Assembly (NCBI RefSeq): GCF_006658505.1
Contig: NZ_VFUZ01000041.1
Span: 1-37,182 of the forward strand
Source: Mesorhizobium sp. B2-4-15
Lineage (GTDB): Bacteria; Pseudomonadota; Alphaproteobacteria; Rhizobiales; Rhizobiaceae
DNA length: 37,182 nt
Direction of reading: 5' to 3'
Shown here: positions 16,848 through 23,533 of the stretch, in pieces
Numbering within the stretch: position 1 is the stretch's first letter
Layout: each line of letters starts with the position of its first letter
Made by a program: the position numbers and the translations under genes
The notes under the pieces: model-generated
The model's database searches: none
What the model was told of the DNA's origin: nothing
What the model saw: the letters and a program-made list of their open reading frames with translations, nothing else

Positions 16848-17153
16848 TCAGCCCGCTGAGGTTCGGCGGTGCTTCCTCAGCCTCGTGATCGCGGACTTGT
16901 CAACGGTAACCACGCCGCCGCAGTCGATCCGCACGGTGAGCTTATTGGCTTCGCGATCAATGCGGATGACGTCCCCAACAAGCACAACCTTGTCTCCGGC
17001 GCGGGTTTTGGGCGGCGGGTCGATCGCATAAGGATGGCCATACGATGGAATGCCGGCTATGGCGCGTCCGCTGGGGAGAATGCCTATGACGGTACTCGTC
17101 AGCGCGACTTCGTCACCGATCTCATATTCCTCAGGCGTGTCGGTTTGGAGCAT
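16848..17153 (-). CDS. Hypothetical small beta-rich protein
   Basis: Unrecognised soluble protein of 101 residues. GGGAGG just before ATG 17153 gives a firm start; the frame is open further upstream but that part has no coding character. The sequence looks like a small beta-barrel: EIGDEVALTSTVIGILPSGRAIAGIPSYGHPY, then AGDKVVLVGDVIRIDREANKLTVRIDCGGVVTVDKSAITRLRK, with evenly spaced hydrophobic strands and a basic end. The GDEV...VVLVGDV pattern recalls OB- or SH3-like folds, but this is inference from pattern alone. It stands as a single gene between the HdeD-like gene and other small stress-block genes. Confidence 0.6.
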   Translation of the reverse strand: MLQTDTPEEYEIGDEVALTSTVIGILPSGRAIAGIPSYGHPYAIDPPPKTRAGDKVVLVGDVIRIDREANKLTVRIDCGGVVTVDKSAITRLRKHRRTSAG

Positions 17154-17459
17154 GGTTTTTCCTCCCGATGCTTTTCCCAATAATGTCGGCAAATTAAGTT
17201 GGTTGCCTGAAATCGCTTTTGTACGGTTCCGCACAGACCGGGGTCTTCGAGGCACGGGCTCCGCAGCGTCAACGGACAGGGTGCAGCGCCTTGCCGCCCC
17301 TTGCGGACGCGTTCGCATGGAAACGGCGGACTGGGTCCGCCATCGGATTCAGTCAATGGAGTTGCGCAGGTTCGTGCGTTCCAGATCAGCGATGCGATCC
17401 TATCCGCTGTAACGACAACCACGCGTCATTTGCGCGCCCAGCTGCCAACGCTGCTCCGG

Positions 17460-17675
17460 TCAGTCGTCGGGCTCGAATGTCTTTGCGACGTCGTCGATCT
17501 TACGCCAGTCATTGCCGTGGCGCCGCAAAACATCCCGAGCTTGCTTGGGTGACAGGTTCGTCGTGGCGGTAAGGTGCTGGACCTCCGCGTCCTCGCCTTT
17601 CAGGGGTCGGGTGCGAGGTTGCGCATTGTCGTCAGGTGGCGGTGGCGCTTCCACCGATCGTTCTTTTTTTCGCAA
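17460..17675 (-). CDS. Small hypothetical protein with TTG start
   Basis: Protein of 71 residues, rich in charged residues and Pro at the start (RKKERSVEAPPPPDDNAQ) and ending in a compact helical segment, LSPKQARDVLRRHGNDWRKIDDVAKTF. No ATG is available in this frame. AAAGGAG lies 8-9 bases before a TTG at 17675, and the coding character begins exactly there. The C-terminal part looks like a small helix-hairpin domain similar to short rhizobial proteins with an 'LT.KQA..LL.KHG' pattern. It would be missed by callers that require ATG. Function unknown. Confidence 0.55.
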   Translation of the reverse strand: MRKKERSVEAPPPPDDNAQPRTRPLKGEDAEVQHLTATTNLSPKQARDVLRRHGNDWRKIDDVAKTFEPDD

Positions 17676-17916
17676 CGTAGACACTCCTTTAGTCCAATTA
17701 ATCGGCGAACAAGGAAAAGGTTGCGGATGACGGTCCGCCCCAGGTCTCTCGACGTGACCCGAGACAATCCGCAAACACCTGTCGCGCCAAAAGAAGGCAA
17801 CTCGGCAGATCCAGCCCGGACGCGCTGACCGGGATCGGGTCGTGATAACCGTCGCGGAAGCCGCCGAGTTTCTGCCGCGAAACTGGCCCGCACGCACCGG
17901 CCTCAGGAACGCAAGG

Positions 17917-18921
17917 CTAGTGAGACCCTTCGCCGCCAGCGTCCGCCAACCCCTCCGTGAAGCTGACCTTGGTCCCCTGCTGGACCATGGAGCCGAGGTC
18001 TTCCGCATCCCAGTTGGTCAGCCGGATGCAGCCGTGCGAGAAGGTTGTGCCGATCTTGCCCGGTTCGGGCGTGCCGTGAATACCATAGCTTTCGATGGAG
18101 AGGTCGATCCAGATCGATCCCACGGGATTGTTCGGCCCGGCAGCGATGGTGAACGGCCGCTTGGTCTTGACACCCTTGAAAGCAAAATGCGGATCATAAT
18201 GATAGGTGGGGTTGTGAACCACGCGTTTGACTTCCGCCATGCCGCTTGGTGCAGGTTTCTCCTCGCTCCCGATCGAGGCAGGGTAGACCGCGAGCCATTT
18301 GCCCGAAGGATCGAGCACGCGCACCAGACGAGCGCCTTTGTCGACCTCGACGCTCGCGACGGCGGCGGGAGGGCCGTCCCGGCCAACATCCGGCACCACC
18401 AACATTGTGCCGGCCTTCCTGAAGCCGATGCCCGGATTGAGCCTCCTCAGCAATTGTTCGCTGATATGGAAGCGCTCCGCCAGCTTCTCCACCGCGTTGC
18501 GATAGCCGAGCCTCGGCAGACGGGCCATCTTCTCCATACGGTTCGGAATGCGCTTGGTGAAGGGCCCGCGCACGTCCTTGCGCGTCACCTCATAGGTTAC
18601 CAGCACGGGATTGGCGGAGGTTGCCATGAGTTTGTCCCAGGTTTCCTGAGTGAGCTTGCCATCCGACGGGAGTCCGCTCGCCGTTTGAAAGGCCCCGACT
18701 GCCTTGACGAAGTTTTCTGAAATGCGGCCGTCGATCAGGCCCGGCGAGAAACGGGCCCGGTCCAGAAGGATTTGCGCCTTCAGCACGGCCGGATCAACGT
18801 CTTTTGGCTCGCCGGCGGCGAACTGGGCTTGATTGACGGTGGTCATATCCAGCTTGGCCGCCCGCGCCACGCTGCAGGCGAGGGCGAATACAGCGAAGAC
18901 GACAAGAAGGAGCCGGATCAT
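17917..18921 (-). CDS. Exported L,D-transpeptidase (YkuD) with peptidoglycan-binding and LysM-like regions
   Basis: Periplasmic cell-wall enzyme (334 residues) expected to form 3-3 crosslinks or attach proteins to peptidoglycan. ATG 18921 gives a clean signal peptide (MIRLLLVVFAVFALACSVARA). A PG_binding_1-like segment follows (about 42-100: LKAQILLDRARFSPGLIDGRISENFVKAV pattern), then a LysM-like stretch (about 138-178: KLAERFHISEQLLRRLNPG). The YkuD catalytic domain (about 188-322) contains YGIHGTPEPGKIG (His282) and SHGCIRLTNWDAEDL (His296, Cys298, Arg300), the full catalytic signature. The domain order matches the ErfK/YbiS group. Single gene; a candidate stress promoter lies upstream. 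Confidence 0.88.
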   Translation of the reverse strand: MIRLLLVVFAVFALACSVARAAKLDMTTVNQAQFAAGEPKDVDPAVLKAQILLDRARFSPGLIDGRISENFVKAVGAFQTASGLPSDGKLTQETWDKLMATSANPVLVTYEVTRKDVRGPFTKRIPNRMEKMARLPRLGYRNAVEKLAERFHISEQLLRRLNPGIGFRKAGTMLVVPDVGRDGPPAAVASVEVDKGARLVRVLDPSGKWLAVYPASIGSEEKPAPSGMAEVKRVVHNPTYHYDPHFAFKGVKTKRPFTIAAGPNNPVGSIWIDLSIESYGIHGTPEPGKIGTTFSHGCIRLTNWDAEDLGSMVQQGTKVSFTEGLADAGGEGSH

Positions 18922-19371
18922 CGATGTCACTCTTGGACCGCAACAGGAACCTGCTTCTATGACGCGGGTGCAGGCCCTCTGGTTCCCCTCGCGGGCAACT
19001 TCGTCGTCGGAGCTCCCCGGATGGGATTTTCCGCGCCGTCTGGCCGGCCGGCTGTTCTCCGCCGGAGATGGCGATGCCGGCGGCGCCGCGAACGCCCGCC
19101 GCAGGCTTGCCGACTGGCCCACCCGATGAAGCTCGGTCCGGCCGGGGAACAAGCGGAACCCGACCGCCCCACCAGTTGTTAGAAGCCGTGTGAGCGCGAC
19201 GAGCCATGACCAACTCGATACCGACAGGGATAGTTAGGCCGAGGTCCGCAAGTCGCCTGGCGCTCGCTGAAGCTGTCGCGAGACGGCGCCGGGTGATCCC
19301 GCCCATAGGGACGGAACTCAATGATGCTCGTGCGCGATAGCACGGCCGATATCGGCGGCAGGTGAGAAAAG
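18922..19371. other. Intergenic region between divergent L,D-transpeptidase and YihY genes
   Basis: About 450 bases with no frame that I consider coding. The frames that cross it are Arg-, Pro- and Ala-rich and show no conserved pattern. The left part should hold the L,D-transpeptidase promoter. The right part (19322-19371) should hold the YihY promoter, though I see no strong -35/-10 pair there; GGTGAG at about 19360 may serve as its ribosome-binding site. Confidence 0.4.
18961..18986 (-). promoter_or_regulatory. Candidate EcfG-type promoter of the L,D-transpeptidase gene
   Basis: On the minus strand GGAAC (18982-18986) is followed by a 17-base spacer and CGTC (18961-18964). The alphaproteobacterial general stress response promoter is GGAAC-N16/17-CGTT, so the -35 is perfect and the -10 has one mismatch. 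It lies about 40 bases before the chosen ATG. A short match like this can arise by chance. Confidence 0.3.
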
Positions 19372-20367
19372 ATGCCAGGCTGGGTCCGTGAAGGCTGGGT
19401 TCTGCTGAGCGAGAGCGTCAGCGGCTTCGTCAACGACAAGGCGCTGAGCCATGGCGCAGCGATGGCCTTTTACGCCGCCACCTCGCTGGCGCCGATCCTG
19501 CTCATCGTGGTGGCGATCGCCGGTCTGGTATTTGGCCACGATGCCGCCCAACTCGCGCTGTCGGCCCAGATATCGGGCGTGATGGGAGCGCAGACTGCCG
19601 ACCTCCTGCGGGCGACGATCGAAACAGCGTCGCACAAATCTTCCGGCACGCTGGCCACTATCCTCGGGCTGGTGACGCTCTTCGTCACCGCATCAGGCGT
19701 CTTCGGTGAAATGCAGCTCTCACTGAACGAGATCTGGAAGGTCGAGCCCAAGGGCGTCTCGCTTTCGCGGCTGGTGCGGGCACGGGCGGCAAGCCTCGGC
19801 CTCGTCGCTGCCCTTGGCTTCATGCTTCTGGTGTCGCTGGCGGCGAGCACGGCGGTCTCGGCGCTTGGCGAGTTCATCAACGCCCGCCTGCCGTTCGGCG
19901 CGCTGATCGTCAGCGCCATCAACACCGTCGTTTCCTTTGTCCTGATCGCCTTGCTGTTTGCGGCAATCTACAAGGTGCTGCCGGACAGAACGCTCAAATG
20001 GCGTGACGTTGCCATCGGCTCGGTCGTGACCACGCTCCTGTTCACCGTCGGCAAGTCGCTGATCGGCTGGTACATCGGCACAAGCGCCATAGCCACGTCA
20101 TACGGAGCAGCCGGCGCGCTGCTGGTCGTGCTGCTCTGGGTCTATTATTCGGCGCAGATATTCCTGTTCGGCGCCGAGATAACGCGGGCCTACTCGGTCA
20201 GGCGCGGAAGCCGGCCGGACCTCGCGCCGGTGGTCGCGGCTGACTCCGGCAGGGACCTCGCGCGGCGCGGCTGCGGCGCGTCTGAAACCGAAGTCGTGGC
20301 GTGGATGGTCTTGAGTAGCCTCATCACCGCGCTGGTCTCGCAATTCTGGCGGGGGAGGCGCAGCTGA
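19372..20367 (+). CDS. YihY/virulence factor BrkB family membrane protein
   Basis: Inner-membrane protein of 331 residues with six predicted helices. The family pattern is clear: GAAMAFYAATSLAPILLIVVAIAGLVFG near the start, LFVTASGVFGEMQLSLNEIWKVEP in the first loop region, then IAALLFAAIYKVLPDRTLKWRDVAIGSVVTTLLFTVGKSLIGWYIG-type helices and LLWVYYSAQIFLFGAEITRAY. These proteins were once called ribonuclease BN, which is wrong for this family; their role is uncertain and may involve lipid or polysaccharide transport. The C-terminal 60 residues are polar with a last hydrophobic stretch. ATG 19372 follows GGTGAG. Confidence 0.88.
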   Translation: MPGWVREGWVLLSESVSGFVNDKALSHGAAMAFYAATSLAPILLIVVAIAGLVFGHDAAQLALSAQISGVMGAQTADLLRATIETASHKSSGTLATILGLVTLFVTASGVFGEMQLSLNEIWKVEPKGVSLSRLVRARAASLGLVAALGFMLLVSLAASTAVSALGEFINARLPFGALIVSAINTVVSFVLIALLFAAIYKVLPDRTLKWRDVAIGSVVTTLLFTVGKSLIGWYIGTSAIATSYGAAGALLVVLLWVYYSAQIFLFGAEITRAYSVRRGSRPDLAPVVAADSGRDLARRGCGASETEVVAWMVLSSLITALVSQFWRGRRS

Positions 20368-20617
20368 GAGCGGCTGCAAGGTCGGCTGGCGGCGGCGTAA
20401 CTGCCGTCGAAGCGCGTTGGACGATTTCCATGTAGGCCCTCGAGACACTGGAATGCCTGCGTTTGCCGTGGCCCGCCACGGTGCACGATCCCTAGGCAAT
20501 TCCAAATGCCTTCATACGCGTCGCTTCAGGGCCGGCACAGATGTTTGCCTCGAGCAAACTTGCCAGATGGCGGCGCTCGACGCGGCCATCTGGATCGTTG
20601 ACAAGGCAGGCTGGCCG

Positions 20618-20632
20618 CCTCCCGTACGGAGG
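20618..20632 (-). terminator. Hairpin directly after the phasin stop codon
   Basis: CCTCC (20618-20622), loop CGTAC, GGAGG (20628-20632) forms a short GC-rich stem immediately beyond the phasin stop, between two convergent genes. There is no T-run, so it is not a classical intrinsic terminator; it may stabilise the mRNA end or be chance. Confidence 0.3.
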
Positions 20633-21100
20633 TCAGGCGACCTTGAGATCCTTGAGCGCCTTCTCGAAGGCATCTTTGACCGGTCTGGAAACGTCGGTTG
20701 CCGCCTTGGTGGTGAGCGCCTGGAATTCCTTGGCTTGCTCGACACCCATTTCGACGCGTTTGCGCAGGAAGGCAGTCTGCAACTCAAAAATTTCCGACAG
20801 CGACTTGGCACGGACCAGAGTCTCGAGGTGCGAGAAGTCAGCCTCGGCATTGACACGCAGTGCGGCAATCACCTTGAGCGACAGCTCGTTGCCGGCCGAT
20901 TTCGCGGTTTCGGCGGTCGACTCGAGCGCCTTCTGGGCGTCTTCAGTGCCCGACTGGAATTTGGCGAGAGCTTCTTTCGATTGCTCGACGCCCTTTTCGG
21001 CGACCGCGCGGAGCTGATCAGTAGCCTTGCCGGGGTCGAATGACGGAGATTCGACGGTTTCGGTGAGCTTGTCGGCGGTCTTGTCGGCGGTCTTGGACAT
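20633..21100 (-). CDS. Phasin family protein
   Basis: Small granule-associated protein of 155 residues that would coat polyhydroxybutyrate granules. It is almost entirely helical and rich in Ala, Glu, Lys and Thr. The phasin_2-type core is LRAVAEKGVEQSKEALAKFQ, then LKVIAALRVNAEADFSHLETLVRAKSLSEIFELQTAFLRKRVEMGVEQAKEFQALTTKAATD-like, where the 'L.....A.....AK.......Q..F......' rhythm is typical. AAGGAA before ATG 21100 sets the start. A short Thr/Lys-rich N-terminus precedes the core. TGC/GCA motifs upstream suggest PhaR control. No PHB synthase is in the window. Confidence 0.87.
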   Translation of the reverse strand: MSKTADKTADKLTETVESPSFDPGKATDQLRAVAEKGVEQSKEALAKFQSGTEDAQKALESTAETAKSAGNELSLKVIAALRVNAEADFSHLETLVRAKSLSEIFELQTAFLRKRVEMGVEQAKEFQALTTKAATDVSRPVKDAFEKALKDLKVA

Positions 21101-21175
21101 TTCCTTATTCCTCTTGGTTGACGATGGTTGTCTTGCCGCCCGGGCATATTGAGGCAGATATGTGACAGTCTTGTG

Positions 21176-21203
21176 TGCGATGCAGCATTTATGTTGCGGC
21201 GCA
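21176..21203. promoter_or_regulatory. TGC/GCA-rich motifs upstream of the phasin gene
   Basis: TGCGATGCAGCA (21176-21187) and TGCGGCGCA (21195-21203) lie 75-105 bases upstream of the phasin ATG. The PHB regulator PhaR is known to bind TGC-rich sites before phasin genes, and these motifs fit in type and position. Assignment is inference. Confidence 0.35.
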
Positions 21204-21270
21204 TTATTTTCGACCACTGCAAGGCTTGGTTCGCGCGGGAGAGGGCGATTGAACGGCATACCTGTTCAGC

Positions 21271-22317
21271 GTGTCATCCAACGGGCGCCAGGTGGTGAAG
21301 CGTGGCCAGCGCAATGGGGCGTCCCGGCTGGCTGCCATGGAGCACGATGAACTGTCGAGCGTCGTGACGCGTTTCATACCGAGCGAACAGCGGTGGAAGC
21401 AACTCATGGAGGATTTCAAGCGACGACGTGTGAACAAGGGAGCGGAAACGCCCGGCGCTTTCGCGGCATTTCCCTATGACCGGATGGCTGTCGAGCGGTT
21501 TCGACAGGCCTTTCCCCGGGCGAGGTGGAATGATGAACGCCGGAGCTGGTTTATCCCAGGCAAGACCGGAGCTCGCCGGTTCGACCGCTGGCTCGCGCAT
21601 GAAGCCGAATTTGTGGATAGATATGGCGATCTGAAGGGTCGAGATGCCTATGCCTTTGACCCGATTACGAGCCCGTACCTGGAAGTCGGCGAAGATATTC
21701 AAATCCGAACGCCTTATTCCAAGACCATTGTCGAACAGTTGCGGGCAATCCCGTGGGCACGCTGGGACGAAGACCTGCGGCTCTGGCATGTGCCGTTCAG
21801 TTCCTATGACGAGTTACGGCGTCGTTGGCACGAGATCGAGGCGGCGGCTCGACGAAATGAACCGGAGGAGAGGAGACGGCGACGGGAGGCAAAAAGGAAC
21901 TCGGAAGAGCAAAAGGCCGCCCGCTTGCGTTCCGCGGAACGCAAACGGCGTCGCTATCCCTTGCCGCCTGGGGAACTGCCGCCGCTGGGTCGGCCTGTCG
22001 CAACAGCACCGTACGGAATTGTTGTCTTTACCCACATAACAGGCGAGCTTGCCGAGCAGCCGGCTGCGTTAGCGGACTTCTATCCTCACGCGGTCCACGC
22101 AGGTTTCGATCCCATATGTGGTATCTGGCGTTCGCCGACGCTATCGGAGCTCGTCGCGACCTGGCCCGCTCGTCATGAACCCGGCCCGGCTGAATACGGG
22201 CGGGGTTGGTGGCAACCAACACTTGCCGAACTCAGAACAGCCCGTCGAAACGCGCGTTCCATGGAGCGTCGAAAGGAGAGGAGAGAACTTGGTCGAGTGC
22301 CACCGGTGGGAAGATGA
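21271..22317 (+). CDS. Hypothetical protein with two HARP-like repeats
   Basis: Unassigned protein of 348 residues. Two related units occur at about 66-98 (FPYDRMAVERFRQAFPRARWNDERRSWFIPG) split by the usual turn, and at about 146-179 (RTPYSKTIVEQLRAIPWARW, then DEDLRLWHVPF). Each has aromatic-Tyr, a short helix, ARW-D/N-E and W-x-(I/V)-P, the pattern of the HARP domain known from SMARCAL1-type annealing helicases and some phage helicases; here no helicase domain is attached. A basic helix (186-230, Arg/Glu-rich) follows. The C-terminus repeats GIWRSPTLSEL (284-294) and GWWQPTLAEL (312-321). The frame opens with GTG 21271; ATG 21337 is an alternative start. It is divergent from the phasin gene. 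Nucleic-acid binding is a reasonable inference; the function is unknown. Confidence 0.65.
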   Translation: MSSNGRQVVKRGQRNGASRLAAMEHDELSSVVTRFIPSEQRWKQLMEDFKRRRVNKGAETPGAFAAFPYDRMAVERFRQAFPRARWNDERRSWFIPGKTGARRFDRWLAHEAEFVDRYGDLKGRDAYAFDPITSPYLEVGEDIQIRTPYSKTIVEQLRAIPWARWDEDLRLWHVPFSSYDELRRRWHEIEAAARRNEPEERRRRREAKRNSEEQKAARLRSAERKRRRYPLPPGELPPLGRPVATAPYGIVVFTHITGELAEQPAALADFYPHAVHAGFDPICGIWRSPTLSELVATWPARHEPGPAEYGRGWWQPTLAELRTARRNARSMERRKERRELGRVPPVGR

Positions 22318-22349
22318 ATTTGTTCTCCCGCGGAAGGAGGCGGATGCAG

Positions 22350-22550
22350 CTACCGGTTGACCAGCCACAGAATGATCGACAGCACGATGCTGATCAGGAT
22401 TCCCGTGGAGATCGGGGCATAGAATGTGAAGTTCCCACGCTCGATCACGATGTCACCAGGCAATCTGCCAAGGCCGATCCGCGACAACCAGGGCCACAAC
22501 AAGCCTACGGCAACCATGATGAGACCAACGATGATCAGGGTTCGCGACAT
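22350..22550 (-). CDS. DUF2905 family small membrane protein
   Basis: Protein of 66 residues with two membrane helices (about 3-22 and 45-63) and a conserved loop LGRLPGDIVIERGNFTFYAPI between them, the hallmark of DUF2905. AGGAAG before ATG 22550 supports the start; the frame is open upstream without coding character. Function unknown; the family is widespread and usually encoded as a single small gene. It converges with the HARP-like gene, whose stop is 33 bases away. Confidence 0.85.
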   Translation of the reverse strand: MSRTLIIVGLIMVAVGLLWPWLSRIGLGRLPGDIVIERGNFTFYAPISTGILISIVLSIILWLVNR

Positions 22551-22758
22551 GACCGCTTCCTGCCGGGCGAAATACAAGCCGCCGGTCGAAGCGCCGAACG
22601 CGATCGACGTCGACAGCGGCATAGTTGAGGCGAAATCATCGTCGCAGGCAAGGTGGCGCGACGCGCCCATCCGCAGAATGTCGGCCCCAGCCGGCCGTGG
22701 TAAAGGCCGAGTGGGCAAAGCCCGGTCTGGCCGGGCGCTGCGACGCCTATGGTCATGC

Positions 22759-23034
22759 CTAACTATTGAAATCTTGCCGCTTGCGAATTGACCGAATGAG
22801 ATCATCGACGCGGCCCATTGAAGCGCTCGGTGCGTCCTGTCGGACCGACCGAGCGTCGAGCCGATTGTCATAAATCCGCCTCAGCAGGTCACATGCACTC
22901 CTGGCGCGCTCCCATGTGCGGCCAACGAGCCTGCGTCCTCCCAAGGTCGCGGGTTCGTCGGCAACGTGATCCCAGACGGTCCAGGTGCCAGACGGCGCGG
23001 GACGGCAGCGAAATCTAGGTTGGCGATCTTCCAT
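22759..23034 (-). CDS. Small hypothetical protein
   Basis: Protein of 91 residues, no family recognised. It begins MEDRQPRFRCRPAPSGTWTVWDHVADEPATLGGR, which looks like a small beta-sheet (similar to short rhizobial proteins with a 'PSGTW.VWD' pattern), and continues with a helix carrying WERARSACDLLRRIYDN. The C-terminal 25 residues are basic. AAGG lies just before ATG 23034, a weak ribosome-binding site. The codon pattern fits a real gene, but support is modest. Confidence 0.5.
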   Translation of the reverse strand: MEDRQPRFRCRPAPSGTWTVWDHVADEPATLGGRRLVGRTWERARSACDLLRRIYDNRLDARSVRQDAPSASMGRVDDLIRSIRKRQDFNS

Positions 23035-23533
23035 GACCTTGAACGGCCAATACCGCTTCGAGTTCGATTCGGCATGGGAAGATGGTTAACGCCGGCGTGT
23101 CCCTTAGTCTAAAGCGCGTGGCGTCGAAGAGGCTGATTGTCCGGTTCGGGCCGATGTCGTGCCGAACCGACGACGCATCGTCTCGACCTCGAATGAAGAC
23201 TGGCAGCAGTGGAGGCGGACAGGCCACGTCGAGATCGCGCGCGGCATCGGCGGTCCGAAGCTGCCGCAGGGGAATTCCGGGGGCTGCTCCGCTCCGGAGC
23301 TTGGCGCCAGCAATCCGACTTGAGAACCGCCTACCGCAAACCGCGGGCGGATAGGTTACTTGCGGTTGGATTTGTCCAAACTGGACAAATCCCGTGACAA
23401 GGTACGCGGTTTTCGGGCTACCTTTCCCGAGCCACGGCGCCTGGAAGAATGAATTGACGCCCTTTTGCTTTCCTTGTTTGAGGGCGCCGGCGCCGGGAGT
23501 AATAGTCGCCACGCAATTCGTGAGGAGGAAGAG
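23035..23533. other. Intergenic region upstream of the aldehyde dehydrogenase gene
   Basis: About 500 bases with no frame I can support as coding. It contains a perfect 11-bp-arm palindrome at 23368-23392 and the ALDH leader, ending in TGAGGAGGAAGAG before the ATG at 23534. The left part (23035-23340) shows nothing recognisable apart from GC-rich sequence. Confidence 0.5.
23368..23392. promoter_or_regulatory. Perfect palindrome, candidate operator for the ALDH gene
   Basis: GGATTTGTCCA (23368-23378), spacer AAC, TGGACAAATCC (23382-23392): 11-bp arms with no mismatch, centred about 155 bases before the ALDH ATG. Such spacing and symmetry are typical of a dimeric repressor site; GntR/FCD-type operators often have a similar short centre. 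No matching regulator gene lies next to it, so the binding protein is unknown. Confidence 0.55.

Noticed and set aside
18794..19321. Leftward frame upstream of the L,D-transpeptidase gene
   Set aside because: It overlaps the transpeptidase signal-peptide region in another frame, is rich in Arg, Gly and Pro, and has no ribosome-binding site.
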